Source: Zobellia amurskyensis (GTDB lineage Bacteria > Bacteroidota > Bacteroidia > Flavobacteriales > Flavobacteriaceae). From it: a DNA stretch of 64,000 nt. Position numbers and translations under genes: made by a program. The notes below the pieces were generated by a model that was given only the letters and a program-made list of their open reading frames with translations, had not been told where the DNA came from and did not search any database. Positions 43,102 through 52,415 of the stretch are shown here, one piece after another (the stretch's first letter is position 1; every line of letters begins with the position of its first letter). The stretch is taken from positions 62,001 to 126,000 of the forward strand of contig NZ_RCNR01000005.1 of assembly GCF_009725985.1 (NCBI RefSeq), read 5' to 3'.

Positions 43102-44304
43102 ATGCCGGATTTACTATCGAAAACCGAAGAATTTGCAATCAACCTGCTAGTCAAAGATTTAGATACCAACTATTTGTATCATAACCTCAGGCACACACAG
43201 CGAGTTGTCAAAAGTACTAAAGAATTGCTTGGTTTTTATAACTTAAATGCCATTGATAGTGACGCAATTACACTTGCTGCGTGGCTTCATGATACTGGCT
43301 ATACACGTGGCGTAGAAAATCACGAAGAAAGCAGTTGCATTATAGCCAAGGAATTTCTTACGGATCAAGACTGCAATTTACAAACCATTGAAACGGTCTG
43401 TAGCCTTATCATGGCCACAAAAAAAGGCTATGAACCGCAGAACCTTATGGAAGAGATAATTAGAGATGCGGATGCATCTCACTTGGCGCAATCCAGTTAC
43501 GAGGAAACCTGCGAGATGTTGCGTCAAGAGCTTCAACTATTAGAAATTGCAGAATTTTCACCAAAAGAATGGCGACGCGCCAATATTAAGATGTTCCAGA
43601 CCGAGCATCGTTTTTATACGGAATACGCCATAAAGAACTGGCAAGAAGGAAAGGACGGCAACCTTAGAAAGTTGGTGAAGCGCGATAAAAAGCAAAAAAA
43701 GACACGTAAAAAGGAAGAGCTTAAAATTCAGCTGAAGAACCAAAGTCCGGAAAGAGGTATACAGACCATGTTTCGTGTTACCATGCGTAACCACCTAAAA
43801 TTAAGTGATATTGCAGATACCAAAGCGAACATTCTTCTGTCCGTAAATGCAATTATTATCTCGTTGATGCTGTCCAATCTTATTCCAAAATTAGATAATC
43901 CCTCAAACGACTATCTAGTGATTCCTGCGGGTATTTTTGTGCTATTTAGTGTTGTTTCCATGATTATGTCCGTTATGGCCACACGGCCCAATGTTACTAG
44001 CGGGGAGTTTACCAAGGAAGACGTTAACCAAAAGAAAGTGAACTTATTGTTCTTCGGTAATTTTCATAAAATGAAACTTGAGGATTATGAATGGGCCATT
44101 CAAGAACTGATTAAAGACCAGAAATATGTCTACGATTCCTTAACCAAAGATCTCTACTTTTTAGGCTTGGTATTGGACAGAAAGTATAAACTACTGCGTT
44201 GGACATACACCATCTTTATGATTGGAATGACCCTGTCTGTAATCGCATTTTTTGTAGCACTGAAATTTTACGGACCAGAAAGAATAATAGAGTTGCCGAC
44301 CTAG
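43102..44304 (+). CDS. HD-domain protein with C-terminal Pycsar-effector-like (PycTM/DUF5706) membrane module
   Basis: A 400-residue protein. Residues 1-180 form an HD phosphohydrolase domain: His31 (NLRHTQRV), His63-Asp64 (WLHDTGY), His74 (NHEES) and Asp122/Asp124 (IRDADASH). A basic linker (190-215, KRDKKQKKTRKKEE) leads to the DUF5706-type module: SDIADTKANILLSVNAIIISLML (236 onward) with membrane segments at about 243-262, 272-293 and 365-388. In Pycsar defence such modules are the membrane-disrupting effectors triggered by cyclic pyrimidine nucleotides. No cyclase gene is in this window. The stop overlaps the convergent GAF gene by 4 bases. Confidence 0.78.
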   Translation: MPDLLSKTEEFAINLLVKDLDTNYLYHNLRHTQRVVKSTKELLGFYNLNAIDSDAITLAAWLHDTGYTRGVENHEESSCIIAKEFLTDQDCNLQTIETVCSLIMATKKGYEPQNLMEEIIRDADASHLAQSSYEETCEMLRQELQLLEIAEFSPKEWRRANIKMFQTEHRFYTEYAIKNWQEGKDGNLRKLVKRDKKQKKTRKKEELKIQLKNQSPERGIQTMFRVTMRNHLKLSDIADTKANILLSVNAIIISLMLSNLIPKLDNPSNDYLVIPAGIFVLFSVVSMIMSVMATRPNVTSGEFTKEDVNQKKVNLLFFGNFHKMKLEDYEWAIQELIKDQKYVYDSLTKDLYFLGLVLDRKYKLLRWTYTIFMIGMTLSVIAFFVALKFYGPERIIELPT

Positions 44305-46685
44305 GCCTTCAACTCGCTCATAAGGTCATCGTACGTATAGGTTCTTTCATTATTGTTCTCCTTGGTCTTATAGAGTATGTCCGCCCTTATGGCTTTCAGT
44401 CCGCTAACACCTTGTAAACCTTCGAGCTCAACAATCTCTACCTTTCCGGTAAAGTATCCTTTGGTACGAAGGAAAGTGATATACCTAAGATATTCTAGTT
44501 CGTCTCTTTTCTGCGAATACACAATGACCATTTTACCAGCCTGTGTTAAACGCTCGTTGGTTCCTTTTATATAGGATTTATCAATACGCTTTTTGATTAT
44601 CTCGTAACGGGCATTGTAAGTACCATCTACATCAAAACGTTTCTCGTCCATTCTAAAACGGATAGAAAGTGATGTACTGTACACCAGTATAAGCGAAGCC
44701 ACATCTAAAGGCACTGGAAGTTTAGGCTTTAAGGCGTAATGTGCATTTTCCATTTCACACATGACCTGCAACTGCCACAAGCGAAGATTATTAAGGTAAA
44801 GCATATCAAAATCGCGATCACCTACAATTTCCTCACCAATGTACATATTGTGCTCTACACCATCCGTCTTATACCTTTCAAAGTAATGAGGAAACATGGC
44901 TTGAGCGCTCTTTTGTTTTTTATCGATTAAACCGGCCAACTTCATATTGATCTGCGTGACACTCTCATCGTAATTACGCCTGTGATCATAATATGATTCC
45001 GTACCCATATCAACGGAAGATTCATAGGAAAGAATCAGGTTTTTAAGGTTATCATCAGATTTTTTTAGATGAGAGAAAACAGGATTTATTTCATCCATCA
45101 CAAAATTAAATATAGCCTGCTCACTATTGGTATGTAGACTTTCTTTAATACTGTCCATATGGTTCTCCACCCTAAACATCAACTCTTCATAAATTGGCAA
45201 CTTACTCTTCTGCCAAGCTTCTTCAATCACCTTAATAATTGTAGAAAGCTGAATCATTAAATCGCGCTGAATTGCAATATTTCTGGCCTGAGAAGAATTT
45301 TTTATATCAATTTGCCCATACAAAGGATATACGTCTTTAAAGACAATTTCCTTAAAAGTAGGGTTTCTACCTTCTGTACCATCCTTTACAAAGCGCTTGG
45401 CCTCTTCTTCAAAACGCCAGTATACGGAGTCGTGAACAGATGTACATTCATTTTGAATAACAGCATCGATCAAGTTGCTTTCCTCTGTTTTCGACCTCAA
45501 TACGGCCGATACAATAAAAGGCATTATATCCTCTAGCTTATTGGCATTGACACTATTAAGCGCATTAACCTCATAAGCCACAAGCTCCAAGACACCCAAA
45601 AGCTGTCCTTTTTGTGCGATGGGCGCTAAAATAGCACTCTTAACACCTTGTTCTTTTAAACCATTAAAAAGAGACATTTCGTCAGCAGATTCATAATACC
45701 GATCTACATCGGAAATAGCAAAATAACTATTTTCCTCCAATAGTTTACTGTATGATTTTTTGCATAATGAACTAGTACAGGAAACCGAATCCTTATCTCC
45801 TAAAAGAAAGCTTTCCATGCCATTGGCATACACTTTTTCAAAGCGATTATCTTTGGCGTTATACTCTACAAAACCAGCTTTAATATTAGGCGTATTAAAG
45901 AACGATCTAAAAGTTTCCTGTAAATCGCTCATAAAACTTTCGCTGCTTCGCTTGTCATTGGCGATTAGACTAGATTTTATTTCAGAAATGGAATGTTCTG
46001 CCGTTACATCAAACATATTAGAGATGACAAAACCTTTTGAAATAAAACTATGGGGCGGTATTTTTTCCTTCCACAGGTCTATATTTTCAAAATTATCCAA
46101 CAACTCGTCAACATCTTTTCGGGTAAGTTCCTTTGCTTTATCCGTAGGTAAAATTTCCATAAAATCTGCATTGTACAGAATTCTATAATGGCGCATTACC
46201 CCATTCTTGTCCGGAATATCATAAAAAAACGGTCTTTTAAAATCAAAATTGAAACCGTAATGAAAATTAAGGATTACCGTACACGCCACAATATACATTT
46301 GGTGCTCGGGTAAATTCCGCATTTCTGGCAAGAAGTCTTCACCTCCTGCGTCTTTTAATATTCTTCTAAATCTTTTAGAGGAATTAAAAATGATATTGTT
46401 ATAAGGCAAAGAAGCTGCCTTTATTTCATTGTTGGTCAGAACCTCTGAAAAGATATCCTGCAAAATAATATCAATGACATCTTTATGCTTTTCTAGTAAA
46501 GTAACATCACTAAAACCATCGCGAAGTTCTGGATAGGGTGCCGCTATTTTTAAAATACGCTGCGCCATCTTGGCCGTTGTAACATTGTCACTTTTGGCCA
46601 TGACATCGTATTGCCTCAAAAGCTTATCAAAGCTAATGAGCTGGGTAATTGGTAAATCTCCTTCGTAGTTTTTCTCCATTCTCAT
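44301..46685 (-). CDS. Large GAF-domain protein of unknown function
   Basis: A 794-residue soluble protein. The N-terminal third is alpha-helical and unassigned. A GAF-type sensor domain spans about 245-410 (FFNTPNIKAGFVEYN, SAILAPIAQKGQLLGVLELVAYE). The C-terminal half is mostly helical and ends in a receiver-like fold (KMVIVYSQKRDELEYLRYITFLRTKGYF, ...YTYDDLMSELKA). There is no HTH, kinase or cyclase motif that I can recognise. GAF domains often bind cyclic nucleotides, which makes its convergent overlap with an HD-PycTM gene notable. ATGs at 46685 and 46679 are equally possible starts. Confidence 0.65.
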   Translation of the reverse strand: MRMEKNYEGDLPITQLISFDKLLRQYDVMAKSDNVTTAKMAQRILKIAAPYPELRDGFSDVTLLEKHKDVIDIILQDIFSEVLTNNEIKAASLPYNNIIFNSSKRFRRILKDAGGEDFLPEMRNLPEHQMYIVACTVILNFHYGFNFDFKRPFFYDIPDKNGVMRHYRILYNADFMEILPTDKAKELTRKDVDELLDNFENIDLWKEKIPPHSFISKGFVISNMFDVTAEHSISEIKSSLIANDKRSSESFMSDLQETFRSFFNTPNIKAGFVEYNAKDNRFEKVYANGMESFLLGDKDSVSCTSSLCKKSYSKLLEENSYFAISDVDRYYESADEMSLFNGLKEQGVKSAILAPIAQKGQLLGVLELVAYEVNALNSVNANKLEDIMPFIVSAVLRSKTEESNLIDAVIQNECTSVHDSVYWRFEEEAKRFVKDGTEGRNPTFKEIVFKDVYPLYGQIDIKNSSQARNIAIQRDLMIQLSTIIKVIEEAWQKSKLPIYEELMFRVENHMDSIKESLHTNSEQAIFNFVMDEINPVFSHLKKSDDNLKNLILSYESSVDMGTESYYDHRRNYDESVTQINMKLAGLIDKKQKSAQAMFPHYFERYKTDGVEHNMYIGEEIVGDRDFDMLYLNNLRLWQLQVMCEMENAHYALKPKLPVPLDVASLILVYSTSLSIRFRMDEKRFDVDGTYNARYEIIKKRIDKSYIKGTNERLTQAGKMVIVYSQKRDELEYLRYITFLRTKGYFTGKVEIVELEGLQGVSGLKAIRADILYKTKENNNERTYTYDDLMSELKA

Positions 46686-46779
46686 CCAATCAGTCGTAAA
46701 TACCCTTATAAAGTTACAAAAGAAAATAATGTATTGTTAAAACAAACTTTATGCCTTTCAACGCTTTTTTTAGATATTT

Positions 46780-47697
46780 ATGCAAATTTACGATATGTCG
46801 TCCAATACCCGGTTATCCAGAGCGTACCAAAATGCTAAAACGGTACCTTTTGACGATGAATCGAAGTTTATTCTATTTAGTGACTGCCATAGAGGTGACA
46901 ATAGCTTTGCAGATGACTTTGCAAACAACCGGAACATCTACTTCCACGCCCTAAATTTCTACTATAAAGAAGGGTTTGATTATTGCGAAATAGGTGATGG
47001 TGACGAGCTTTGGGAGAACCGTTTTTTTGAATCTATTTTTGAAGCCCACAAAAATGTATATGGGCTATTGCGAAAGTTTCATTTAAGCCGTAGACTTCAT
47101 ATGATTTGGGGCAATCATGATATGGTCTACAAAGACCCGGAATATGTGAAAAAGAACCTGAGCAGCTACTTTGAGCCCATAGTTGGGGAATCTAAAGAGC
47201 TTTTTGAAGGTATCACTTACCATGAGGGCATTATACTGACGCACCGAAATACCCAACAAGAAATATTTTTGACCCATGGCCATCAGGCAGATTGGTGGAA
47301 CTATACTTTTTGGCGTTGGAGTCGATTTCTTGTTCGTGTACTCTGGAAACCACTACAAGTTTGGGGCATTGCAGACCCTACAAGTCCGGCAAAAAACTAT
47401 AAAGAACTCATTAAAATAGAGCGCCGCATTAAACGATGGATACTCAAAAACAATCTATTGATCACCATTGTAGGCCATACCCACAGACCGCGCTTTCCCG
47501 AGCCTGGCGACATTCCATTTTTTAATGATGGCAGCTGCGTTCACCCACGCAGCATTACCGGTATAGAAATAGAAAACGGAAGCATTTCCCTAATAAAATG
47601 GCAGATATCAACCACGGATGACGGCACCCTTCGTGTGGTGCGTGTCTTATTGGAAGGCCCTCAAAAGTTGACGGATTACCAAAAGGCGAAAGGTTAG
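46780..47697 (+). CDS. Calcineurin-like metallophosphoesterase
   Basis: A 305-residue cytoplasmic phosphoesterase with all dimetal motifs: SDCHRGDN, GDGDELW, WGNHDMVY, LTHGHQAD and VGHTHRPRF. Residues 170-200 (WWNYTFWRWSRFLVRVLWKPL) are amphipathic and Trp-rich, so peripheral membrane contact is possible, as in UDP-diacylglucosamine hydrolases of the same superfamily. The substrate is unknown. An ATG five codons downstream (46795) is an alternative start. It is divergent from the GAF gene, 94 bp away, and heads a run with the lipoprotein gene behind it. Confidence 0.82.
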   Translation: MQIYDMSSNTRLSRAYQNAKTVPFDDESKFILFSDCHRGDNSFADDFANNRNIYFHALNFYYKEGFDYCEIGDGDELWENRFFESIFEAHKNVYGLLRKFHLSRRLHMIWGNHDMVYKDPEYVKKNLSSYFEPIVGESKELFEGITYHEGIILTHRNTQQEIFLTHGHQADWWNYTFWRWSRFLVRVLWKPLQVWGIADPTSPAKNYKELIKIERRIKRWILKNNLLITIVGHTHRPRFPEPGDIPFFNDGSCVHPRSITGIEIENGSISLIKWQISTTDDGTLRVVRVLLEGPQKLTDYQKAKG

Positions 47698-47742
47698 AAG
47701 AATATGTATCTTTACCCTACCATTAACTAATATTTATATTTC

Positions 47743-48393
47743 ATGTTTAAAAGAACACTATCCATTGCCCTTATTGCACTTGTCCTTATCTCTTGCTGGA
47801 AAGACAAAAGTCCGGAAGACCTTATCCGTTTAAAAGATAAATTCAAATCTCAGGTAAACGCTTTTGAGAACAAGAAAGAGACTGCCAACAAAAACGTAAA
47901 CAAAGGTTTAGAATCTTTAAATGCGTTAAAAAGTGCATTGGAAGACACCAAAAACGAAGACAAGGAATTTGCAAAGGTTTATGGCGATTGGGAAAAGGTA
48001 GACCGCCGTGTTCAAAACCTGAACAAAGAGTATGACGATTTAAAAGAAAAGGCTTCCAATCTGTTTACCGCTATGGAAAAACAGACCAATAGCCTGAGTG
48101 ATGAAACCAGCAAAAAAACGCTTTTAAGAGCCATTGAAAAAGCACGCACCAAATATAATGGCACTTTAACGAATACCTCAAAGGCCATTGACAAGCTAAA
48201 ACTCTTACACGGTGATGCCGTAGAGGTTGTAAAAGCTTTGGAAGTTGCTGCCGCCCTTAACTCTTTTGACAACATAAACGACCAGATGAAAAGCATAGAA
48301 GGCCGTGTAGATGGCATTATGCAAGAATTGAACGTGGCTGTTGTAGAAAGCAAAAAACTTTACGAAAAGAAGATTACGGAGTTAGGGGAGTAA
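47743..48393 (+). CDS. Coiled-coil lipoprotein, unknown function
   Basis: A 216-residue lipoprotein with signal MFKRTLSIALIALVLISC. The mature part is almost entirely helical and charged, with long coiled-coil stretches (RLKDKFKSQVNAFENKKETAN, and VDRRVQNLNKEYDDLKEKAS). It resembles periplasmic helical-bundle lipoproteins of the DUF2959 type. It follows the phosphoesterase by 45 bp on the same strand. Confidence 0.7.
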   Translation: MFKRTLSIALIALVLISCWKDKSPEDLIRLKDKFKSQVNAFENKKETANKNVNKGLESLNALKSALEDTKNEDKEFAKVYGDWEKVDRRVQNLNKEYDDLKEKASNLFTAMEKQTNSLSDETSKKTLLRAIEKARTKYNGTLTNTSKAIDKLKLLHGDAVEVVKALEVAAALNSFDNINDQMKSIEGRVDGIMQELNVAVVESKKLYEKKITELGE

Positions 48394-48404
48394 ATATTTA
48401 ATCA

Positions 48405-48435
48405 CATAAGCGAACAAAATTTTAATTCACTTATG
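48405..48435. repeat. 31-bp imperfect palindrome between lipoprotein and M28 genes
   Basis: Arms CATAAG (48405-48410) and CTTATG (48430-48435) pair perfectly, then GAA/TTC, around an AAAATTTT core. It may be a weak terminator for the upstream gene or an operator for the peptidase gene. The rest of 48394-48505 shows nothing else. Confidence 0.35.
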
Positions 48436-48505
48436 AATGAATCAAGAACTAATTAAGTTTTAGCGCTACTCAACTTATTCTATCAGCACACACCAGACAC
48501 TACTC

Positions 48506-50038
48506 ATGAAATCAAAAACTCTTATTACCGCATTCTTTTTTCTGATTTTTGCTACCCACGGGTTTTCTCAGGTATCAGAAGAGGAACTGATGCTGTCAAA
48601 AATCAGGAAAGAAGGGTTTACTAATTCCGAGGCAATGAGTAGGCTAAGCCAGTTAACGGACCTATACGGCCAACGCCTGACCGGTACAAAAGCGTATCTA
48701 AAAGCTGCCAATTGGATTTCTGATGAGATGAAAGAAGTAGGACTTCAAAACGTACATTTTGAAAACTACTGCTCAGATTGCCGTGGCTGGGATATTAAAA
48801 CATTTCATATGGAAATGGTGGCTCCAAACTATATGAACATCTCCGCTTATCCATTGGTGATGTCCAAAAGTACGGATGGCATTGTTTCAGGTTCAATAAT
48901 CAGCATTGAGAGTTTTGCCGATATGAAGAAGGTGAGAAGTGAATTTTCAGGGAAGCTCAAAGGAAAAGTAGTTCTCTTGGGAAAGGAACCCAAAAAGAAA
49001 TCTTTATTGGACACGCTTGAATTCCGACTTTCAGATAACCAACTGAAGCAAATGGAGCAGAAAGTCACTGCAGAAATTAAGACCACTCCACTACCTGAAC
49101 TTTTTGAAAAATGGAAAACTGAAGATAAGTCAGATGAAGCTTTCCTTAAATTTGTAGAAGCAGAAGGCGCTTTGGCCGTGTTAATTACAAGGTCTATGTA
49201 TTTGGGCGTTTTACATCCTGCAGGAACCTATTATTTTAGAGATGGCGATTTAAAACCATTACCCTACTTTACAATTATGCCCGAACATTTTGGCAGGTTG
49301 TACCGCATGATCAAACTAAACACACCACCTACCATACGCCTAAATCTAGAAACCGAATTTTACACCGAACCGGAAAACAATGTAAATATCATTGGAGAAA
49401 TTACGGGTAGTGATGCAAAATTAAAATCCGAAAGCATATTGTTAGGAGCTCATTTTGACTCTTGGCATGCCGGAACGGGAGCAACTGACAATGGCGCCAA
49501 CAGCATTGTTTTAATTGAAGCCTTACGTATTCTTAAACAGATTGGCTACCAACCTAAAAGAACCATTAAAATTGGCCATTGGGGCGGTGAGGAACAAGCA
49601 TTTCTGGGGTCCGCCGCCTATGCAAGAAAACATTTTGGAGCTTTAAACGATAGCCCGAACAAGGAATCTAAAAAAATCAGCGCCTATTTAAATTTGGACA
49701 ATGGAGCTGGGTTAATACGTGGTATTTACCTACAGAACAATGAATTTGCCAGACCTGCTTTTAAAAAAATATTTGAACCAATATCAGACATGAGCACCAA
49801 TGCTATCTCTATTGAAAATAGCCTTTCCACAGATCATGAAACGTTTGATTATTACAACATCCCTTCATTTCAATTCATACAGGATAAGTTAGCGTACAAC
49901 TCCGCTACGCATCATACCAATCTTGACTTTCTGGAATATGTACATGAAGATGACATTATGAAAAACGCAGTAATTTTAGCTTGGACCATCTATTCCCTAG
50001 ATACTATGCCAGCCAAAATTCCTAGGAAATTAGATTAG
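48506..50038 (+). CDS. M28-family metallopeptidase, secreted
   Basis: A 510-residue peptidase with a signal peptide (ending HGFSQ at 22). The dizinc site of M28 aminopeptidases is visible: His316 and Asp318 (LGAHFDSW), Asp328 (GATDNGAN), Glu362-Glu363 (HWGGEEQAFLGS), Asp398 and a late His (SATHHTNLD). An inserted protease-associated-like domain (about 125-295) interrupts the fold, as is common in this family. It probably trims peptides in the periplasm. It is monocistronic in appearance. Confidence 0.87.
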   Translation: MKSKTLITAFFFLIFATHGFSQVSEEELMLSKIRKEGFTNSEAMSRLSQLTDLYGQRLTGTKAYLKAANWISDEMKEVGLQNVHFENYCSDCRGWDIKTFHMEMVAPNYMNISAYPLVMSKSTDGIVSGSIISIESFADMKKVRSEFSGKLKGKVVLLGKEPKKKSLLDTLEFRLSDNQLKQMEQKVTAEIKTTPLPELFEKWKTEDKSDEAFLKFVEAEGALAVLITRSMYLGVLHPAGTYYFRDGDLKPLPYFTIMPEHFGRLYRMIKLNTPPTIRLNLETEFYTEPENNVNIIGEITGSDAKLKSESILLGAHFDSWHAGTGATDNGANSIVLIEALRILKQIGYQPKRTIKIGHWGGEEQAFLGSAAYARKHFGALNDSPNKESKKISAYLNLDNGAGLIRGIYLQNNEFARPAFKKIFEPISDMSTNAISIENSLSTDHETFDYYNIPSFQFIQDKLAYNSATHHTNLDFLEYVHEDDIMKNAVILAWTIYSLDTMPAKIPRKLD

Positions 50039-50133
50039 ACCTAAAGAAGGCGTTGGTATAAAATAAACAGTAGAGTAGTTTAAGGAAACACATCCCTTTG
50101 GTATAATTCTTATTTGATGGCAATTCAACAAAA

Positions 50134-50685
50134 ATGAAAGAATTTAAGAGTGTTGAAATTCAGTTGAAGAACAAAAAGCGGGTTACTATTAGGCAAGCCG
50201 AAATCTCCGATGCTGAAAAACTTCTAAACACCATTAGAACATTAGTGTCACAAAGTGATTATCTCCCAAAACTTACAGAAGAAATAACCCTCTCCATTGA
50301 ACAGGAGGAAGAATGGATAAACTCATTTCTGACCCGTGATAATTCATTGCTTTTGGTTGCAGAGTATGAAAATGAAATTATAGGGAATATAGATTTAATT
50401 GGAAACTGTAGAAAAGCAATGGAACATACCGCCGTAATTGGCATGGGGCTTCTAAAAAATTGGAGAAACAGCGGACTGGGAACAGCATTACTTTCGGCAA
50501 TTATTGATTGGTCCAAAGAAAATCCGATTTTAGAATTGATATGGTTACAGGTTTACACAGAAAACGAATTGGGATTAGGTCTTTACAAGAAAATGGGGTT
50601 TGTTGAAAATGGTATAATTAAAGATTACTTCAAGCACAACAATCGTTATTTTGACAACTTAACTATGACCTTGAAAGTGAAATAA
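50134..50685 (+). CDS. GNAT-family N-acetyltransferase
   Basis: A 183-residue acetyltransferase. The acetyl-CoA-binding region is clear (GMGLLKNWRNSGLGTALLSAI), followed by ELIWLQVYTENELGLGLYKKMGFVENG, typical of the RimI-like subgroup. The substrate is unknown. It lies 5 bp upstream of the DUF1801 gene, so the two are probably co-transcribed. Confidence 0.85.
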   Translation: MKEFKSVEIQLKNKKRVTIRQAEISDAEKLLNTIRTLVSQSDYLPKLTEEITLSIEQEEEWINSFLTRDNSLLLVAEYENEIIGNIDLIGNCRKAMEHTAVIGMGLLKNWRNSGLGTALLSAIIDWSKENPILELIWLQVYTENELGLGLYKKMGFVENGIIKDYFKHNNRYFDNLTMTLKVK

Positions 50686-50690
50686 ACACT

Positions 50691-51119
50691 ATGAATCAAT
50701 TACAGCTTGAAATCAATCCAGAAGTTCAATCGGTCTTTGACAATTACCCTGATTCGGTTCGGGATAAACTGTCTTTTTTAAGAGAATTGATAATTGAGAC
50801 CGCTAGTGAAATAGATGGCTTAACAAACTTAGAGGAAACATTAAAATGGGGAGAGCCTAGTTATTTCGCGAAAAACGGAAGCACCATCCGAATGGACTGG
50901 AAGCCCAAAACACCTACCCAATACGCTATGTATTTTAAATGTACGAGTCGTTTGGTAGAAGTTTTTAAGACCTCCTTTAAAAACCGTTTTGAATTTGAAG
51001 GCAAGAGAGCCATAGTTTTTCAGCTGAACGACAAAGTCCCCACTGAGGAGCTAAAAAGCTGTATAAAGGCGGCATTAACCTATCATAAAGTGAAGCATCT
51101 GCCAACATTGGGGATATAA
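50691..51119 (+). CDS. DUF1801 (YdhG-like) domain protein
   Basis: A 142-residue soluble protein with the DUF1801 pattern: LRELIIETA, then EETLKWGEPSYFAKNGSTIRMDWK and the C-terminal ELKSCIKAALTYHKVKH. The family fold resembles frataxin/YdhG, and its role is unknown. It follows the GNAT gene closely. Confidence 0.8.
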   Translation: MNQLQLEINPEVQSVFDNYPDSVRDKLSFLRELIIETASEIDGLTNLEETLKWGEPSYFAKNGSTIRMDWKPKTPTQYAMYFKCTSRLVEVFKTSFKNRFEFEGKRAIVFQLNDKVPTEELKSCIKAALTYHKVKHLPTLGI

Positions 51120-51210
51120 GCCTAAAACGTTAAGCACAAAACAGCTATAGTACACTATAGTTTAAGGAGTCTATATACAACGTTTTTTAGAGAACAAGAA
51201 AATTGTAAAA

Positions 51211-51726
51211 ATGAACATTGTTGAACATCTAACAAAACAAACAGAAGACGCTTACGAGTGGACAAATAAACTAGTTGAAAGTATTCCCACAGATAAGTGG
51301 GACGAAATTCCTGAAAACCTAGAGACCAATGTAACCTGGCAAATTGGACATTTAACCATGTCTTTTTACTACCATTCCATCATGGTCATCAAAGGCCACC
51401 AAATGGATGTAATACATAAAATCCCACTTCAGGAATATGACAGGTTATTCACGAAAGGAAAACCGCAAGATTCTGTTGGAAAAACTAATCCTTCCGACTT
51501 AATTTCTCACCTAAAACTAGTCCAAGGAAAATCACTGCAAATAATCAAATATTTGGATGACAAAGAATTGACCAATACTCTAAAAGAAACCGAAACTCCG
51601 CATCCTATTGCAAAAACCAAATATGAAGCATTGGATTGGAATATTAAACATACCATGTGGCATTGCGGACAATTAGGAATTTTAAAGCGTATAGTAGATA
51701 AAAGATATGATTTTGGATTAAGATGA
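51211..51726 (+). CDS. DinB-family (YfiT-like) putative metalloprotein
   Basis: A 171-residue four-helix-bundle protein of the DinB/DUF664 superfamily, unrelated to the polymerase of the same name. Metal-ligand histidines are visible in QIGHLTMSFYYHS and HTMWHCGQLG. Members act in thiol transfer (bacillithiol S-transferases) or remain uncharacterised. Confidence 0.78.
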   Translation: MNIVEHLTKQTEDAYEWTNKLVESIPTDKWDEIPENLETNVTWQIGHLTMSFYYHSIMVIKGHQMDVIHKIPLQEYDRLFTKGKPQDSVGKTNPSDLISHLKLVQGKSLQIIKYLDDKELTNTLKETETPHPIAKTKYEALDWNIKHTMWHCGQLGILKRIVDKRYDFGLR

Positions 51727-51760
51727 ACCTAAACAAAAATCTAAATGTTGTAATTAAGTT

Positions 51761-51786
51761 AAAAACATTCCGACCGGAACTTTTTT
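51761..51786. promoter_or_regulatory. Probable TetR operator upstream of tetR
   Basis: A 26-bp imperfect palindrome centred on TTCCG-AC-CGGAA with A5/T6 flanks; 10 of 12 arm positions pair. It lies 16-41 bp before the TetR ATG. Its left half (AAAAACATTC) is identical to the left half of the perfect palindrome at 52416, which suggests one regulator binds both. Confidence 0.6.
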
Positions 51787-51801
51787 AAATACCTTTACCC
51801 A

Positions 51802-52404
51802 ATGCAGCAAGAACTAAAGTCTGAGCTTACCAAGAACCTCATTATTGATAAAGCGTATAAAATGTTTTATGAAAATGGTTTTAAGACGACTAGCATTGGT
51901 GAAATCATGAAAGCCACTACGCTTACAAAAGGTGCTTTTTATCATCATTACAAGAATAAAGAGGAATTAGGATTAGAGGTTATTAGTCTAAAAGTAGAAA
52001 AGAGGGTTCATGATAGCATGATACTACCGCTCTATGAAAAAGGAGACGCCCTTAACATATTGGAAACAACTTTTTTGCATCGTCTAAAATCATTTTCACT
52101 TTATGATAAGCAGCACGGCTGTCCTACCAATAACCTGATTAATGAGATAGGAGATTTTGAGACTACATACCAAATAGCCCTAAAAAAAATCATTGAAAAA
52201 TGGAAGATGGCATTGGTAAGTTTGATTGAGAGAGGTCAAGAAGAAAAATCCATCAATCAAAATGTTTCTGGCCATGCCGTGGCAATATATCTAATAAGTG
52301 CCTTTGAAGGTATTCGCGGCATAAGAAAACTTTATAATGACGACTTAATTCTTGATCAATACATTCAAGGACTTTCTTTATACCTAAAACAATTAGAAGT
52401 ATAA
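51802..52404 (+). CDS. TetR/AcrR-family transcriptional regulator
   Basis: A 200-residue regulator. The N-terminal TetR helix-turn-helix is clear (IIDKAYKMFYENGFKTTSIGEI, then TLTKGAFYHHYKNKEELG). The ligand domain includes the subgroup mark KQHGCPTNNLINEIG, common to TetR proteins near redox or dehydrogenase genes. Related palindromes lie before it and before the downstream haloacid dehalogenase gene, so it probably autoregulates and controls the HAD-SDR pair. Confidence 0.87.
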   Translation: MQQELKSELTKNLIIDKAYKMFYENGFKTTSIGEIMKATTLTKGAFYHHYKNKEELGLEVISLKVEKRVHDSMILPLYEKGDALNILETTFLHRLKSFSLYDKQHGCPTNNLINEIGDFETTYQIALKKIIEKWKMALVSLIERGQEEKSINQNVSGHAVAIYLISAFEGIRGIRKLYNDDLILDQYIQGLSLYLKQLEV

Positions 52405-52415
52405 TTTTTTTACCC

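Noticed and set aside
43102-47697. Complete Pycsar or CBASS defence system
   Set aside because: Only an effector-like module is visible. No pyrimidine cyclase, CD-NTase or TIR gene lies in the window, so a full system cannot be claimed.
51211-51726. Second translesion polymerase because of the name DinB
   Set aside because: It belongs to the DinB/DUF664 helical-bundle metalloprotein family and has no polymerase motif.
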